A stretch of DNA of 64,000 nucleotides from Streptococcus sp. (GTDB lineage Bacteria; Bacillota; Bacilli; Lactobacillales; Streptococcaceae). The DNA is taken from assembly GCA_030528055.1 (NCBI GenBank), contig JAUMZQ010000002.1, positions 124,001 through 188,000 on the forward strand, written 5' to 3'. Shown here in pieces: positions 17,417-26,264 of the stretch (position 1 is the stretch's first letter; the number at the start of each line of letters is the position of its first letter). The notes below the pieces were generated by a model, which had not been told where the DNA came from, searched no databases, and saw only the letters and a list, made by a program, of their open reading frames with translations. A program made the translations under genes and the position numbers.

Positions 17417-17444
17417 AGTATAGCTTTTCTTGGAAACGCTTTAA
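17417..17444 (-). promoter_or_regulatory. mtlA promoter with cre site
   Basis: -10 TATACT lies at 17422-17417 on the minus strand. At 17-base spacing the -35 is only TTTAAA, typical of activator-dependent promoters. A cre-like sequence at 17431-17444, read TTAAAGCGTTTCCA on the minus strand, matches TGNAAGCGNTTNCA at all but one position and covers the -35 and spacer. Confidence 0.65.
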
Positions 17445-17544
17445 ACTCAAAATTTGTCACAAAAAATATGACAGACTATATTAATAGTATACTCTATTCA
17501 ATCTTTTTTTACATTATATAATATCATACTTAACTACAAACAAA

Positions 17545-17583
17545 AAAGTTAGTAATGAGATGAATCATCTCATTACTAACTTT
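17545..17583 (-). terminator. glmS terminator
   Basis: Perfect 19-base arms at 17545-17563 and 17565-17583 around a single A, beginning AAAGTTAGTAATGAG, are followed on the minus strand by TTTTTTG. It begins 7 bases after the glmS stop codon. Confidence 0.85.
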
Positions 17584-17589
17584 ATCTGT

Positions 17590-19404
17590 CTATTCCACCG
17601 TTACAGCTTTGGCTAGATTACGTGGTTTATCCACATCTAATCCACGATGAAGCGAAGCGTAATACGCAATTAATTGAGTTGGAATGACCATTGAAATACT
17701 GGTTAAGAAAGGATGAACTTTATTGACAATAATATCATCGCCGTCTTTTTCAACGCCCTCTTCCACTATTGTCAACGCCTTTGCTCCACGAGCCACAACC
17801 TCAGAAACATTTCCACGAGTATGCGACGAAATAACTGGGTTATCTGATATCAAAGCAAGAACAGGAGTTCCCTCCTCAATCAGAGAAATTGTTCCATGTT
17901 TTAATTCTCCTGCCGCAAAACCTTCACACTGAATGTAAGAAATTTCTTTTAATTTTAAACTCGCTTCCAAAACAACATGGTAGTCTTGTCCACGGCCGAT
18001 GTAAAAAGCATTTCTAGTCGTTTCAAGAAGATCTTGGACTTTTTTCTCAATCAATTCTTTTTCAGAAAGACTAGATTCGATTGATTGGGCTACAATAGAT
18101 AGTTCATGAACAAGATTAAAGGCTTTTGCTTTTTCGTTGTGATTCGCATCTCCAACTGCTTTGGCAAGAAAAGCTAAAGTAGCAACTTGACCTGTGTAAG
18201 CCTTTGTCGAAGCCACTGCAATTTCTGGACCTGCATGAAGTAGCATGGTATAAGTTGCTTCACGCGACAGAGTTGAGCCTGGAACATTGGTTACTGTCAA
18301 ACTTGGAATTCCTAACTCATTTGCTTTAACTAGGACTTGTCGACTATCTGCGGTTTCCCCAGATTGGCTTAACAAAATAAACATAGGCTTTTTACTTAGC
18401 AGAGGCATCGCATAACCCCATTCTGAAGCAATTCCTAACTCAACTGGTGTATCCGTTAACTGCTCTAACATATTTTTAGATGCAAATCCAGCATTATAAG
18501 AAGTTCCAGCAGCAATAATGTACAGGCGGTCCGCTTCTTGAACAGATTTAACAATTTCTGGATCTACTACCATATTTTTTTCACCGTCTGAATAAGTGTT
18601 GATTAACTTTCTCATAACAGTTGGTTGTTCGTCAATTTCTTTTAACATATAGTAAGGATAGGTTCCCTTACCAATATCTGACAAGTCTAGCTCTGCAGTA
18701 TAACTAGCTCGTTCAATAGAATGACCATTATAATCTTCTACTAATACGCTGTTAGCTGTCACGATAACCAATTCTTTATCATGGATTTCCATGTATTCGC
18801 TCGTTTCTCGAATCATGGCCATAGCGTCTGAACAAACCATGTTGTACCCTTCTCCTAATCCAATCAACAAAGGAGACTTGTTTTTAGCAACATAAATCAC
18901 GTCTGGATTTTCAGCATCCATCAGAGCAAAAGCATATGAACCTTCAATGATTTGCAACGCTTTTTTGAATGCCTCTAACACTGGTAAATTTTCTTCTTCC
19001 ACAAATTTTCCAATCAAATGGACAGCAATTTCAGTATCTGTTTGTCCCTTAAAATCGTGGTTAGATAGATAGGTATTCTGAATATCTAAATAATTTTCAA
19101 TTACTCCATTATGAACAAGGACAAAACGTCCAGTTTGTGAACGATGTGGGTGTGCATTATCTTCACTTGGCTTTCCGTGTGTTGCCCAACGAGTATGTCC
19201 AATTCCTGCTGTTCCAGCGACATCAATGCCAATTTTAGAACGCAAATCTGCAATGCGACCAACTGATTTGATTAAATGCGATTGATTTCCAGTTGTAACA
19301 TAGATTCCTGCTGAATCATAGCCACGGTATTCTAATTTTTCCAATCCTTGCATTAAAATATCCGTTGCATTACGATTGCCCACTACTCCAACGATTCCAC
19401 ACAT
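17590..19404 (-). CDS. glmS: Glutamine-fructose-6-phosphate aminotransferase
   Basis: A 604-residue enzyme making glucosamine 6-phosphate, the first step to peptidoglycan amino sugars. The N-terminus MCGIVGVVG exposes the catalytic Cys2 of the class II glutaminase domain, with HTRWATHG and the loop HNGVIENY. The C-terminal half has two SIS sugar isomerase domains (AAGTSYNAG; SQSGETADS) and ends DKPRNLAKAVTVE, as expected. No glmS ribozyme core is visible upstream; two NagR-like sites flank the promoter instead, so regulation is probably by a GntR repressor sensing amino sugar phosphate. Confidence 0.98.
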   Translation of the reverse strand: MCGIVGVVGNRNATDILMQGLEKLEYRGYDSAGIYVTTGNQSHLIKSVGRIADLRSKIGIDVAGTAGIGHTRWATHGKPSEDNAHPHRSQTGRFVLVHNGVIENYLDIQNTYLSNHDFKGQTDTEIAVHLIGKFVEEENLPVLEAFKKALQIIEGSYAFALMDAENPDVIYVAKNKSPLLIGLGEGYNMVCSDAMAMIRETSEYMEIHDKELVIVTANSVLVEDYNGHSIERASYTAELDLSDIGKGTYPYYMLKEIDEQPTVMRKLINTYSDGEKNMVVDPEIVKSVQEADRLYIIAAGTSYNAGFASKNMLEQLTDTPVELGIASEWGYAMPLLSKKPMFILLSQSGETADSRQVLVKANELGIPSLTVTNVPGSTLSREATYTMLLHAGPEIAVASTKAYTGQVATLAFLAKAVGDANHNEKAKAFNLVHELSIVAQSIESSLSEKELIEKKVQDLLETTRNAFYIGRGQDYHVVLEASLKLKEISYIQCEGFAAGELKHGTISLIEEGTPVLALISDNPVISSHTRGNVSEVVARGAKALTIVEEGVEKDGDDIIVNKVHPFLTSISMVIPTQLIAYYASLHRGLDVDKPRNLAKAVTVE

Positions 19405-19453
19405 AGTTTTACTTCTGATGTTTTAAAAACAATCAGTTCCTCCTTGTTTTTAA

Positions 19454-19469
19454 ATTGGTATAGTCTAAT
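19454..19469 (-). promoter_or_regulatory. NagR-type (dre-like) site in glmS leader
   Basis: ATTGGTATAGTCTAAT agrees with the streptococcal NagR operator ATTGGTATAGACCAAT (recalled from S. mutans work) at 14 of 16 positions. It lies downstream of the -10. Confidence 0.55.
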
Positions 19470-19495
19470 GACCTACCTAATTATTCAATAAAAAC

Positions 19496-19524
19496 AGTAT
19501 ACACACTATAAAATTCTTTGTCAA
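19496..19524 (-). promoter_or_regulatory. glmS promoter
   Basis: TTGACA (19524-19519), 17 bases, TATACT (19501-19496) on the minus strand. The leader to the ATG at 19404 is about 85 nt. Confidence 0.75.
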
Positions 19525-19531
19525 GCATAAA

Positions 19532-19547
19532 ATTGGTATAGTTTTCT
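19532..19547 (-). promoter_or_regulatory. Second NagR-type half site upstream of glmS -35
   Basis: ATTGGTATAGTTTTCT repeats the left 11 bases of the site at 19454 exactly, 78 bp away on the other side of the promoter. Two operators bracketing a promoter would allow looping. Confidence 0.45.
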
Positions 19548-19666
19548 TTAAGGAACTTGTGCTTGTACTATCTATTTAAACAAACGAGTTTTGTTCCTAC
19601 TGAGAAAAGGTATAAAAACCCTATCAGTAGCTTTATTTCCGGCAATAAAGTAGCTAACATAAAAAA

Positions 19667-19689
19667 GAAACTTGACTTTATCAAGTTTC
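19667..19689 (-). terminator. Terminator of the glycosyltransferase gene
   Basis: GAAACTTGA (19667-19675), loop CTTTA, TCAAGTTTC (19681-19689), with TTTTTT following on the minus strand. Between this and the glmS promoter (19555-19660) there are two further short inverted repeats but no gene. Confidence 0.8.
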
Positions 19690-19707
19690 TCTAAATTTTC
19701 ACATTCA

Positions 19708-20958
19708 CTAGAAATTTCCCAAAATTCTTTTAATTTCTGATTTCAAAGTCTCGCTAGGACGGTACATAGGAAATTGAGACTGTAGTTCTTCTAAAGCTGT
19801 CCAATCCGATCTCTCAATCATCTTCCCAAATTCTTTTATGATTTGTGCCATATTGTTTCTAGAAGCACGATAGGAAATTTGAGCGACTTTTCCTCTGATA
19901 GCGTAGTCTGCTTGGTCATAGTCATGAGGTAAAATAAGGGCAGGTTTGCCATATTTTATGCAATTATAGAAAATCCCAGCTCCACCATGATGGATAACAT
20001 AGTCCATTTTAGGAATATAATAATTATAAGGAAGATAAGGAACAACCGTTACATTTTCAGCAACATTTTTTTGCTCTAGTTTATTTCCCTTGCTATTTCC
20101 AAGAGTAACAATAAAATGATAGTCACTATAAACGCAACCTAGTTCTTTTGCTATATCAATCAGATGTCCCTTACTCCAAGGAATTTGAGTGCCACAAGAT
20201 ACCAAAACTTTTTTCTTTTGTATCTTATCTAAGGCAAAAGGAAATTCTTCCTCTTTTTCAAAAGAAGAACAACAAGGACCTGCCCAAATATAGTGTTGTG
20301 GAAAGCCACTTTTTAGCTCCACTTCTTTCATCCCTAGACTCAAAATGGAATAAGGAGAATAAATGGTCTCTTCATTTTTTTGATTGTATACTTTAAAGTT
20401 ATAGCGTTCTAACTTCTTACGCAATGAAAAGAAAATCATTCTTTTAATAAGACGTGTTAGTTTTCTTCCACAGGCGTTCAATATAGGGCGAGAATTGTCC
20501 CAACCACCAAAAAAGCAAGGCGGACCATCTGTTGACTCGATTGCAAATTGAGTTGCCATACTAGTAATCCATGGAATCTGCAACTGTTCACAAACTAAAC
20601 CAGCAGATAGGGTAATAAAATCCGCTATCACTAAATCTGGACGATTTTTTTCCCATTCAACCAATAAAGCATCGGAAAACTCATTAGTGAGATCGATTCC
20701 ATTTGAAAGTTGTTGGTAAGTACTGACCATCGTTAACTTGCCTGAAGCATTGGCTACATTTTCTATTTTGTTTCTATCATTAGGAAAAATAGTTACTGTA
20801 CGAAAACCAACAGCTTGAGCAATTTCAATTTTATTGGCTCCTGTGAATAAACGAATTTCGTATTGGTCATCTTCTAGTAAAGGAGCTACCAAGTCCATAA
20901 TAGGGTACAAGTGACCACTCAAAGGGACTGCTATAACATCTATTTTTATCTTTTTCAT
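19708..20958 (-). CDS. UGT/MGT-type family 1 glycosyltransferase
   Basis: A 416-residue glycosyltransferase with GT-B fold, started at ATG 20958 (MKKIKIDVIAVPLSGHLYPIM) behind GAGGTGG. The acceptor half contains GHLYPIMDLVAPLLE. The donor half has VSCGTQ and the C-terminal nucleotide-sugar signature VIHHGGAGIFYNCIKYGKPALILPHDYDQADYA, close to macrolide- and glycolipid-type UGTs. No membrane segments are evident, so it is cytosolic. The acceptor (drug, lipid or small metabolite) cannot be told. It is a single-gene unit next to LtrA and an exporter; a natural-product detoxification role is possible but unproven. Confidence 0.85.
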   Translation of the reverse strand: MKKIKIDVIAVPLSGHLYPIMDLVAPLLEDDQYEIRLFTGANKIEIAQAVGFRTVTIFPNDRNKIENVANASGKLTMVSTYQQLSNGIDLTNEFSDALLVEWEKNRPDLVIADFITLSAGLVCEQLQIPWITSMATQFAIESTDGPPCFFGGWDNSRPILNACGRKLTRLIKRMIFFSLRKKLERYNFKVYNQKNEETIYSPYSILSLGMKEVELKSGFPQHYIWAGPCCSSFEKEEEFPFALDKIQKKKVLVSCGTQIPWSKGHLIDIAKELGCVYSDYHFIVTLGNSKGNKLEQKNVAENVTVVPYLPYNYYIPKMDYVIHHGGAGIFYNCIKYGKPALILPHDYDQADYAIRGKVAQISYRASRNNMAQIIKEFGKMIERSDWTALEELQSQFPMYRPSETLKSEIKRILGNF

Positions 20959-21063
20959 AAGCCACCTCACTCTCTCATTATACAACAATTTGTACCCGCT
21001 TTCTAAAAAAAGACAGAGACATTCTGATGTAAAATGTAACAGCGGATAGCGTTTACTAGGACA

Positions 21064-22173
21064 TTATCCAAGTTGTTTTCTAGCTAAAGTAAAGGAAATA
21101 TACAGTGCTGACAGCATGATTACAGTAAAAGTCGTAGTCAATAGAACCAGATACAAATGGCTATGTAGTAGCAAAGAGGCTGAGAAACCTAGTATAAACA
21201 AAGCAACTTGTCCTAAAAGGAAAGCTTTGGGATAACGGTATTTTTCCTTGTTATACTTCTTTTGGGCGTATATACCTAGATAAAATAAGAACAGCCCTAA
21301 ATAGAGAAAGAAAACTAAAAATAAGGGATTGCTTTTTTGATTAAAAAATCCTAGAGAAACGGTGATAAAACTCAATCCAACAAAAATGGGATAATGCCAG
21401 TAAACAAGAGTGTAACCTGTTGCTTGTTCTTGATGATGATTCATATGGTGATCTAGCTCAACAATGTAGAACATAAAAAGAGCACCTACAATCAAAAATA
21501 GAAAAATAGAATCCAATCCCAATGTTTTAGCAGTAAAATATGGTGCAATCCCAATCAACATTTCTCCGAAAGTAATAATGACTAGAAGAGAAAAACGCTC
21601 TGCTAAATGAGGAAAATTAATGGGGCGAATCTTCGCACTTGAACGAATGAGAAAAGGAAAAAGCACTCCCGCAAATAGGCCGACAAAAAAGAGGATGATT
21701 CCTACACTAAAAGGTAGAAAGGCACTTAATAAAATCATAGCCGAACGAATCCCTAAAATAATCGTATAATGACGGGTATGAGTCTTATCTCCAGAGTTTG
21801 AAGATTTAAAATACTGCACAGCATATTGAATTGTTAGTACAATTGTTGTCAAGGCAGTCATCAATGCATAGGGATGAAAAACACTTTCCCAATTTTCCGT
21901 CGTAAAAGAATTAGACAGAAAAAGAATACACATCATATTTAATTGGAGAGCAATATTATCCCAAATGGTATTTTTCCCATAACGATTGATAAATACAGTC
22001 TGATAAATCCAAAGATTAATAACAACAAGCAAACAAGTCACAAAAGTGAAGATAGCAAATGGGCTAATCACTCCATGATGTAGATGGTGAATCAAACCAG
22101 TCATTTTAGAAATAGCATATACAAAGACCAAATCGTAAAATAACTCTGTTAACTCTACTTTTTTAGCTTTCAA
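21064..22173 (-). CDS. Low-temperature-requirement A (LtrA) family membrane protein
   Basis: A 369-residue polytopic membrane protein with about ten hydrophobic helices. The N-terminus VELTELFYDLVFVYAISKMTGLIHHL and the central HLAERFSLLVIITFGEMLIGI are the two signature blocks of the LtrA family, first described in Listeria where a mutant grew poorly in the cold. The biochemical role is unknown. The gene stands alone between the glycosyltransferase and the ABC exporter, with 75 bases to the former's upstream region. Confidence 0.85.
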   Translation of the reverse strand: MKAKKVELTELFYDLVFVYAISKMTGLIHHLHHGVISPFAIFTFVTCLLVVINLWIYQTVFINRYGKNTIWDNIALQLNMMCILFLSNSFTTENWESVFHPYALMTALTTIVLTIQYAVQYFKSSNSGDKTHTRHYTIILGIRSAMILLSAFLPFSVGIILFFVGLFAGVLFPFLIRSSAKIRPINFPHLAERFSLLVIITFGEMLIGIAPYFTAKTLGLDSIFLFLIVGALFMFYIVELDHHMNHHQEQATGYTLVYWHYPIFVGLSFITVSLGFFNQKSNPLFLVFFLYLGLFLFYLGIYAQKKYNKEKYRYPKAFLLGQVALFILGFSASLLLHSHLYLVLLTTTFTVIMLSALYISFTLARKQLG

Positions 22174-22271
22174 TAAATTCTCCTATCTGTTCTACTTAGA
22201 GATAACAACTCTCTAAAAATTATTTCTTTTTATTCTACCATATTCCTAATCATCTCAAAAAAATAGTGTTT

Positions 22272-24011
22272 TTATTCTTTTATTTGCGTTCGATACATGT
22301 GAGCATACTGTCCGTTCTGTTCCAGTAAGCTTTGGTGATTTCCTCGCTCTACAATTTTTCCAGAATCCAACACTAAAATCTGATCTGCATTCTGAATGGT
22401 TGAAAGACGATGCGCAATGATAAAGGTTGTCCTTCCTTGCCGCAAAACTTCCATAGCATTCTGGATAATTTCTTCTGTTTCGGTATCAATATGAGAAGTT
22501 GCCTCATCAAGAATTAAGATTTTAGGATTGGTAATCAGTGTGCGTGCAAAGGCGATTAATTGCCTTTCTCCACTCGAAAAACGACTTCCTTTTTCAGTGA
22601 CTTCTTCATTTATCCCATTCGGTAGGTTTTCTAGCATTTTGCTGGCTCCAACCTGATAAAGAGCCGAGCGAATCATCTCATCTGTGTAGCCAACATTTCC
22701 CATAGAAACGTTACTTGCTAGAGTTCCTGTAAAGAGGTAAGGATCTTGCAATACAATTCCCATAGCATTGCGGACACTTTCTCGTTTATAGTCTTGAATA
22801 TTTTGACCATCAATGGTAATACAGCCTGATTGCGGATCGTAAAAACGATACAATAAATTCATAATTGACGATTTACCTGAGCCCGTATGCCCAACTAGAG
22901 CAATCGTCTCGCCTTTTTCAGCGTGGATAGAAATAGAAGAAAGTACTAACTTATCCTTTTCATAACCAAAATTAACGTCTTGAAAATCAACAACCCCCTC
23001 TGATACCACTAATTCTTTTTCCTTATCTGTTTCAATAGTGGCATTCAAAAATTCAAACAAACGACTAGCCGTCGTAATCGTATGTTGTACATTTGAAAAA
23101 TGTCGAATAAGGGCATTGAAGGTATCAAACAAAGAAATCATATAACCAATGTAAATAAAGAGTAAACCAGCTGTCACATGTGTATTACTAGATAGGAATT
23201 GCATCCCAACCATTGTCAAAACACCCGCTATGGTCATATGTTTTAGAAAATCTGCCAATGACCATGAAATAGTCGAATCTAGAAAAATAAAACGGTCTTC
23301 ATCTGCAACCATTTGATTAACGGTTTGTTCAAATTCTTTTTGTATCTCTTTTTCTTTGTGGTACAACTGCAAAATATCAATTCCATTGATTGTTTCATTG
23401 ACCAAACTGTTTAGTTGACTCCGTCCTTCATAGAAGCTTTTTAAAGGACCTTCTGACAATTTTTTATAAAAATATTGCCAAACCAGTACAATAGGAATAA
23501 GAAGTAAGAGGTACAAACCTAAGACAGGATTTAGACTAAAAACAATTCCGTAGATAAAGAGAATCTGTAATACAAATACAAAAACATCTGCAATAAGCGT
23601 TCCATAAAACTGAAAACGTAGAGTCTCCGTATCGTTCACAATTGTTGTTGCAATCTTTCCTGCAGGTTTGTCATCAAAATAAGAAATAGGAAGAGATTGC
23701 ATTACTTGATAAGCACGATCTCGTAGAGATTTTGTTGTTCTATTTGCACAGCGTAATAACAGTTGTCTAGAAAAATAAGCAAGAGCAGTTGATAGTATTA
23801 GAAGCAGTAAATATTGTGCGATACCAGACAACAATGGGGCAGTTGAAGTCTGACCTTTTATAAATTTTTCTAGTGGCCCGTCAATAACACGCTGCAAGAG
23901 TAAAGGAGTTAGTTGTGTCCCTGCCACTGATAGAATCAGCAAGGTGATACCACATATAAACAAAGCCTTGACAACACGTATTTCCTTAAATAAACTTAGA
24001 ATTAGCTTCAT
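22272..24011 (-). CDS. Heterodimeric ABC exporter, subunit 2 (canonical catalytic Glu)
   Basis: A 579-residue half-transporter: six transmembrane helices (1-320), then an ATPase with Walker A GHTGSGKSS, a degraded signature FSSGERQ instead of LSGGQ, and Walker B ILILDEATSHID with the catalytic glutamate. Its start lies two bases after the stop of the partner gene. Such asymmetry, with one consensus and one degenerate ATP site, characterises heterodimeric multidrug exporters (LmrCD, BmrCD, PatAB, SatAB). The likely role is drug or lipid efflux from the membrane. Confidence 0.9.
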   Translation of the reverse strand: MKLILSLFKEIRVVKALFICGITLLILSVAGTQLTPLLLQRVIDGPLEKFIKGQTSTAPLLSGIAQYLLLLILSTALAYFSRQLLLRCANRTTKSLRDRAYQVMQSLPISYFDDKPAGKIATTIVNDTETLRFQFYGTLIADVFVFVLQILFIYGIVFSLNPVLGLYLLLLIPIVLVWQYFYKKLSEGPLKSFYEGRSQLNSLVNETINGIDILQLYHKEKEIQKEFEQTVNQMVADEDRFIFLDSTISWSLADFLKHMTIAGVLTMVGMQFLSSNTHVTAGLLFIYIGYMISLFDTFNALIRHFSNVQHTITTASRLFEFLNATIETDKEKELVVSEGVVDFQDVNFGYEKDKLVLSSISIHAEKGETIALVGHTGSGKSSIMNLLYRFYDPQSGCITIDGQNIQDYKRESVRNAMGIVLQDPYLFTGTLASNVSMGNVGYTDEMIRSALYQVGASKMLENLPNGINEEVTEKGSRFSSGERQLIAFARTLITNPKILILDEATSHIDTETEEIIQNAMEVLRQGRTTFIIAHRLSTIQNADQILVLDSGKIVERGNHQSLLEQNGQYAHMYRTQIKE

Positions 24012-24013
24012 TC

Positions 24014-25744
24014 TTACTCCTCCTCTCTCACACTAATTTTTTGGCGTTCAAATTGTTCGGCGTACCAACCTCCTGCTCCTAGAAGTTCTTGTGGACTACC
24101 AGAAGCTACAATCTCTCCTTTATCAATCACTAGAGCTATATCTGCATGGGAAATAGCAGAAAGTCGGTGCGTGACAATTAGAGTTGTTTTCCCTTTTCTT
24201 TCCGTTTGGATATTTCGGATGATTTCTTGTTCTGTTTTTGCGTCTACCGCTGAGAGCGAATCATCTAAAATTAATAACTCTGGTTTTCTGACAAAAGCTC
24301 TTGCGATTGAAATTCGTTGTTTTTGACCACCAGATATAGAAACACCGTTTTCGCCGATTTGTGTTTCTAAGCCGTCTGACATGCCTTTCAAATCTTTGGC
24401 AAAAGAAGCTGTTTCAATAGCTTTCATCAATTCTTCTTGGGATACATCATTTCCACCCATAGCAATATTTTCCGCTACTGATTTTGAAAATAAGGTATGT
24501 TCTTGAGGAACATAGCCAATCAACTGCTCTAACGATTTTCTTGAAAAATCAGTGATTTGCTGACGATTGATGGTGAAACTACCTTGACCTTTTGGATACT
24601 GCCTGAGAAATTGTTTGACAAAAGTCGTTTTTCCAGATCCAGTAGGTCCCACAATGCCAACGGTTTGTCCAGATGAAATCCTAACAGAAATGTTCTTTAA
24701 ACTAAGTCTACTATCTTGTGGATAAGCAAAATCATAATCTTTAAATTCTATCAAGTCTATATGAGATAGTAGCATTTCCCCATCTGTTTCTAAATCATCT
24801 TTTGTTTCTAGTAAAGTCGTTAACTTCCTAAAGCCGACTTTACCAGTTTGATAAATCAATATAAAGTCAGAAAGCATACCAAATGGTTGTAGCAAAGAAG
24901 TCACATAAAGTTGCAATGCTAGTAATTGTCCTAGGCTAATGCTCCCTTTTTGAACGGCTTCTGCCCCTAAATATAAAATAATCACAGTCGCTAGGCCAAG
25001 AGCAATCGTAAAGGCTGGAGCATAAAATGAACCAAAAATGGCAATTTTATTGCTCTCTGCCACTAATTTCTGTGTTTTTTCTTGAAATTGTTTTTTTAGA
25101 ATGTTCTTTTTACTATAAGCTCTAATCACACGAACACCATCTACAATTTCCAGCACATTATCATTTAGTCTCCCCACCGACTCACGATTGGCTTCCAAGC
25201 TCTCCTCAAGGTACTTCCCAATGAAATAAATCGCAACGACCATTAACAGCAAAGGGATTAAGGCTAGTAACGAAATTTTCCAAGAAATTAACAGCATAGT
25301 TGGAACAACAAAAACAATCATTCCGCCTGCATAGATTACAATCGAAAAAGCATAACCAATTAGATCCTGAATACTATCAATATCTGTTGTAAATCGTGTT
25401 AAAATATCTCCTGACCGAAATTTTTCATAAAAGGGTTTGCGCATCTTAATCATTTTTGCAAATGTTCGACATTGCAATTCTGCTCGAAAGCGATTAGCTA
25501 ATCTAAATAATAACAGTGACCAGATAAAAGCTGTACCATAATTTAGAAAGACAATGCCGACAAGAGCTAGTATGTTTTGAATGAGATGAGAACTTGTCAA
25601 GGATTGATGGGATATAGAGTCCATAATGACCTGAGAAATCTTAGTTGGCATCACCAATGTGATATCATAAACAACCAAGGTGATGAATGCAACTAGATAA
25701 AGCCACTTATGTTGTTTGATATAAGAAAAAATGAGCGAAAACAT
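24014..25744 (-). CDS. Heterodimeric ABC exporter, subunit 1 (degenerate Walker B)
   Basis: A 576-residue half-transporter, started at ATG 25744 (MFSLIFSYIKQHKWLYL) directly behind AGGAGG. It has six transmembrane helices and an ATPase with GPTGSGKTT and a canonical signature ISGGQKQR, but Walker B reads LLILDDSLSAVD: aspartate replaces the catalytic glutamate. Combined with subunit 2 this yields one active and one inactive ATP site. The leader (25830-26034) contains a tiny ORF, paired SD/anti-SD segments and an intrinsic terminator, implying induction by attenuation. Confidence 0.92.
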   Translation of the reverse strand: MFSLIFSYIKQHKWLYLVAFITLVVYDITLVMPTKISQVIMDSISHQSLTSSHLIQNILALVGIVFLNYGTAFIWSLLLFRLANRFRAELQCRTFAKMIKMRKPFYEKFRSGDILTRFTTDIDSIQDLIGYAFSIVIYAGGMIVFVVPTMLLISWKISLLALIPLLLMVVAIYFIGKYLEESLEANRESVGRLNDNVLEIVDGVRVIRAYSKKNILKKQFQEKTQKLVAESNKIAIFGSFYAPAFTIALGLATVIILYLGAEAVQKGSISLGQLLALQLYVTSLLQPFGMLSDFILIYQTGKVGFRKLTTLLETKDDLETDGEMLLSHIDLIEFKDYDFAYPQDSRLSLKNISVRISSGQTVGIVGPTGSGKTTFVKQFLRQYPKGQGSFTINRQQITDFSRKSLEQLIGYVPQEHTLFSKSVAENIAMGGNDVSQEELMKAIETASFAKDLKGMSDGLETQIGENGVSISGGQKQRISIARAFVRKPELLILDDSLSAVDAKTEQEIIRNIQTERKGKTTLIVTHRLSAISHADIALVIDKGEIVASGSPQELLGAGGWYAEQFERQKISVREEE

Positions 25745-25828
25745 AAAAACCTCCTGAAACATAGCCTTTAGTTCTATCAAGAGGTTTATTCTTATAAATA
25801 TGATTGCTCGTCACTCACATAAAAGAGT

Positions 25829-25849
25829 GCTTAAAAACTATTTTTAAGC
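25829..25849 (-). other. Second hairpin after the attenuator
   Basis: GCTTAAAAA (25829-25837) / TTTTTAAGC (25841-25849) with a 3-base loop. It follows the terminator on the minus strand, and a weaker CACTC/GAGTG stem lies beyond it. It is inside the leader RNA of the exporter operon. Confidence 0.5.
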
Positions 25850-25851
25850 AT

Positions 25852-25882
25852 AAAAAACCCTATGATAGCCTCTATCATAGGG
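25852..25882 (-). terminator. Attenuator-type terminator in the exporter leader
   Basis: Perfect 11-bp arms CCCTATGATAG (25858-25868) and CTATCATAGGG (25872-25882), loop of three, followed on the minus strand by TTTTTTA. It lies between the promoter at 26006-26034 and the exporter gene, so full transcription needs readthrough. The upstream ORF end can pair with its 5' arm (CTTTATCAT with ATGATAGAG, one G-U). Confidence 0.75.
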
Positions 25883-25906
25883 AGTATATAATCTAATGTC
25901 TATAAA

Positions 25907-25975
25907 TTATTTTTCCGATGATAAAGGAGTTCTTTTTGATGATACAAACTTAGTAGTATATTTTTTATTGTTCAT
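25907..25975 (-). CDS. 22-residue leader peptide of the ABC exporter
   Basis: ATG 25975 is preceded by AAAGGAG seven bases upstream, a strong site. The peptide begins MNNKKYTTKF and ends LSSEK. Its 3' coding part (25923-25931) is exactly complementary over nine bases to its own SD (25981-25989). The next codons can pair with the terminator arm. Position, SD quality and the following terminator indicate a regulatory leader peptide, as with other ribosome-sensing attenuators of antibiotic-resistance ABC genes. It is too short for a domain. Confidence 0.6.
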   Translation of the reverse strand: MNNKKYTTKFVSSKRTPLSSEK

Positions 25976-26005
25976 TTTGTAACTCCTTTCATAATTGTAC
26001 TACTC

Positions 26006-26034
26006 ATTCTACCCTAAATGAGAATGAAAGTCAA
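26006..26034 (-). promoter_or_regulatory. Promoter of exporter operon
   Basis: TTGACT (26034-26029), 17 bases, TAGAAT (26011-26006) on the minus strand. TCATTCT/AGAATGA arms 10 bases apart lie over the spacer and -10 and could be an operator. The rest of the 26035-26264 gap is AT-rich with no convincing gene. Confidence 0.7.
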
Positions 26035-26264
26035 TTCTTTTTTAAAATATTTTGTGGTCATTAACAAATAAAAATGATATATGATTGAAGACCACTTTGT
26101 GATAAGTATCCGAGGATTTTTAATTTTCCTAGTTTCAAATCTTGCTTTGCGCTCTAAAAAATATCTTTAATTTTTTAGCAGATTGCTCTACTTTTTTATA
26201 GTAATAGATTGGACAAGAAATATTTCATTGTTATCTTTATTTACACTTCTTATTTTAATAACAT

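Noticed and set aside
17388..17589. Possible glmS ribozyme or RNA between mtlA and glmS
   Set aside because: The region is downstream of glmS, not upstream, and contains only the glmS terminator and the mtlA promoter.
19560..19660. Two short inverted repeats (CTACTGA/TCAGTAG and CTTTATT/AATAAAG) upstream of the glmS promoter
   Set aside because: Stems are short and imperfectly nested, with no T run or promoter; not enough to call an RNA.
26082..26171. 29-codon plus-strand frame (MIEDHFVISIRGFLIF...) that looks hydrophobic, like a type I toxin
   Set aside because: No ribosome binding site and no visible promoter or terminator around it; treated as chance or an old remnant.
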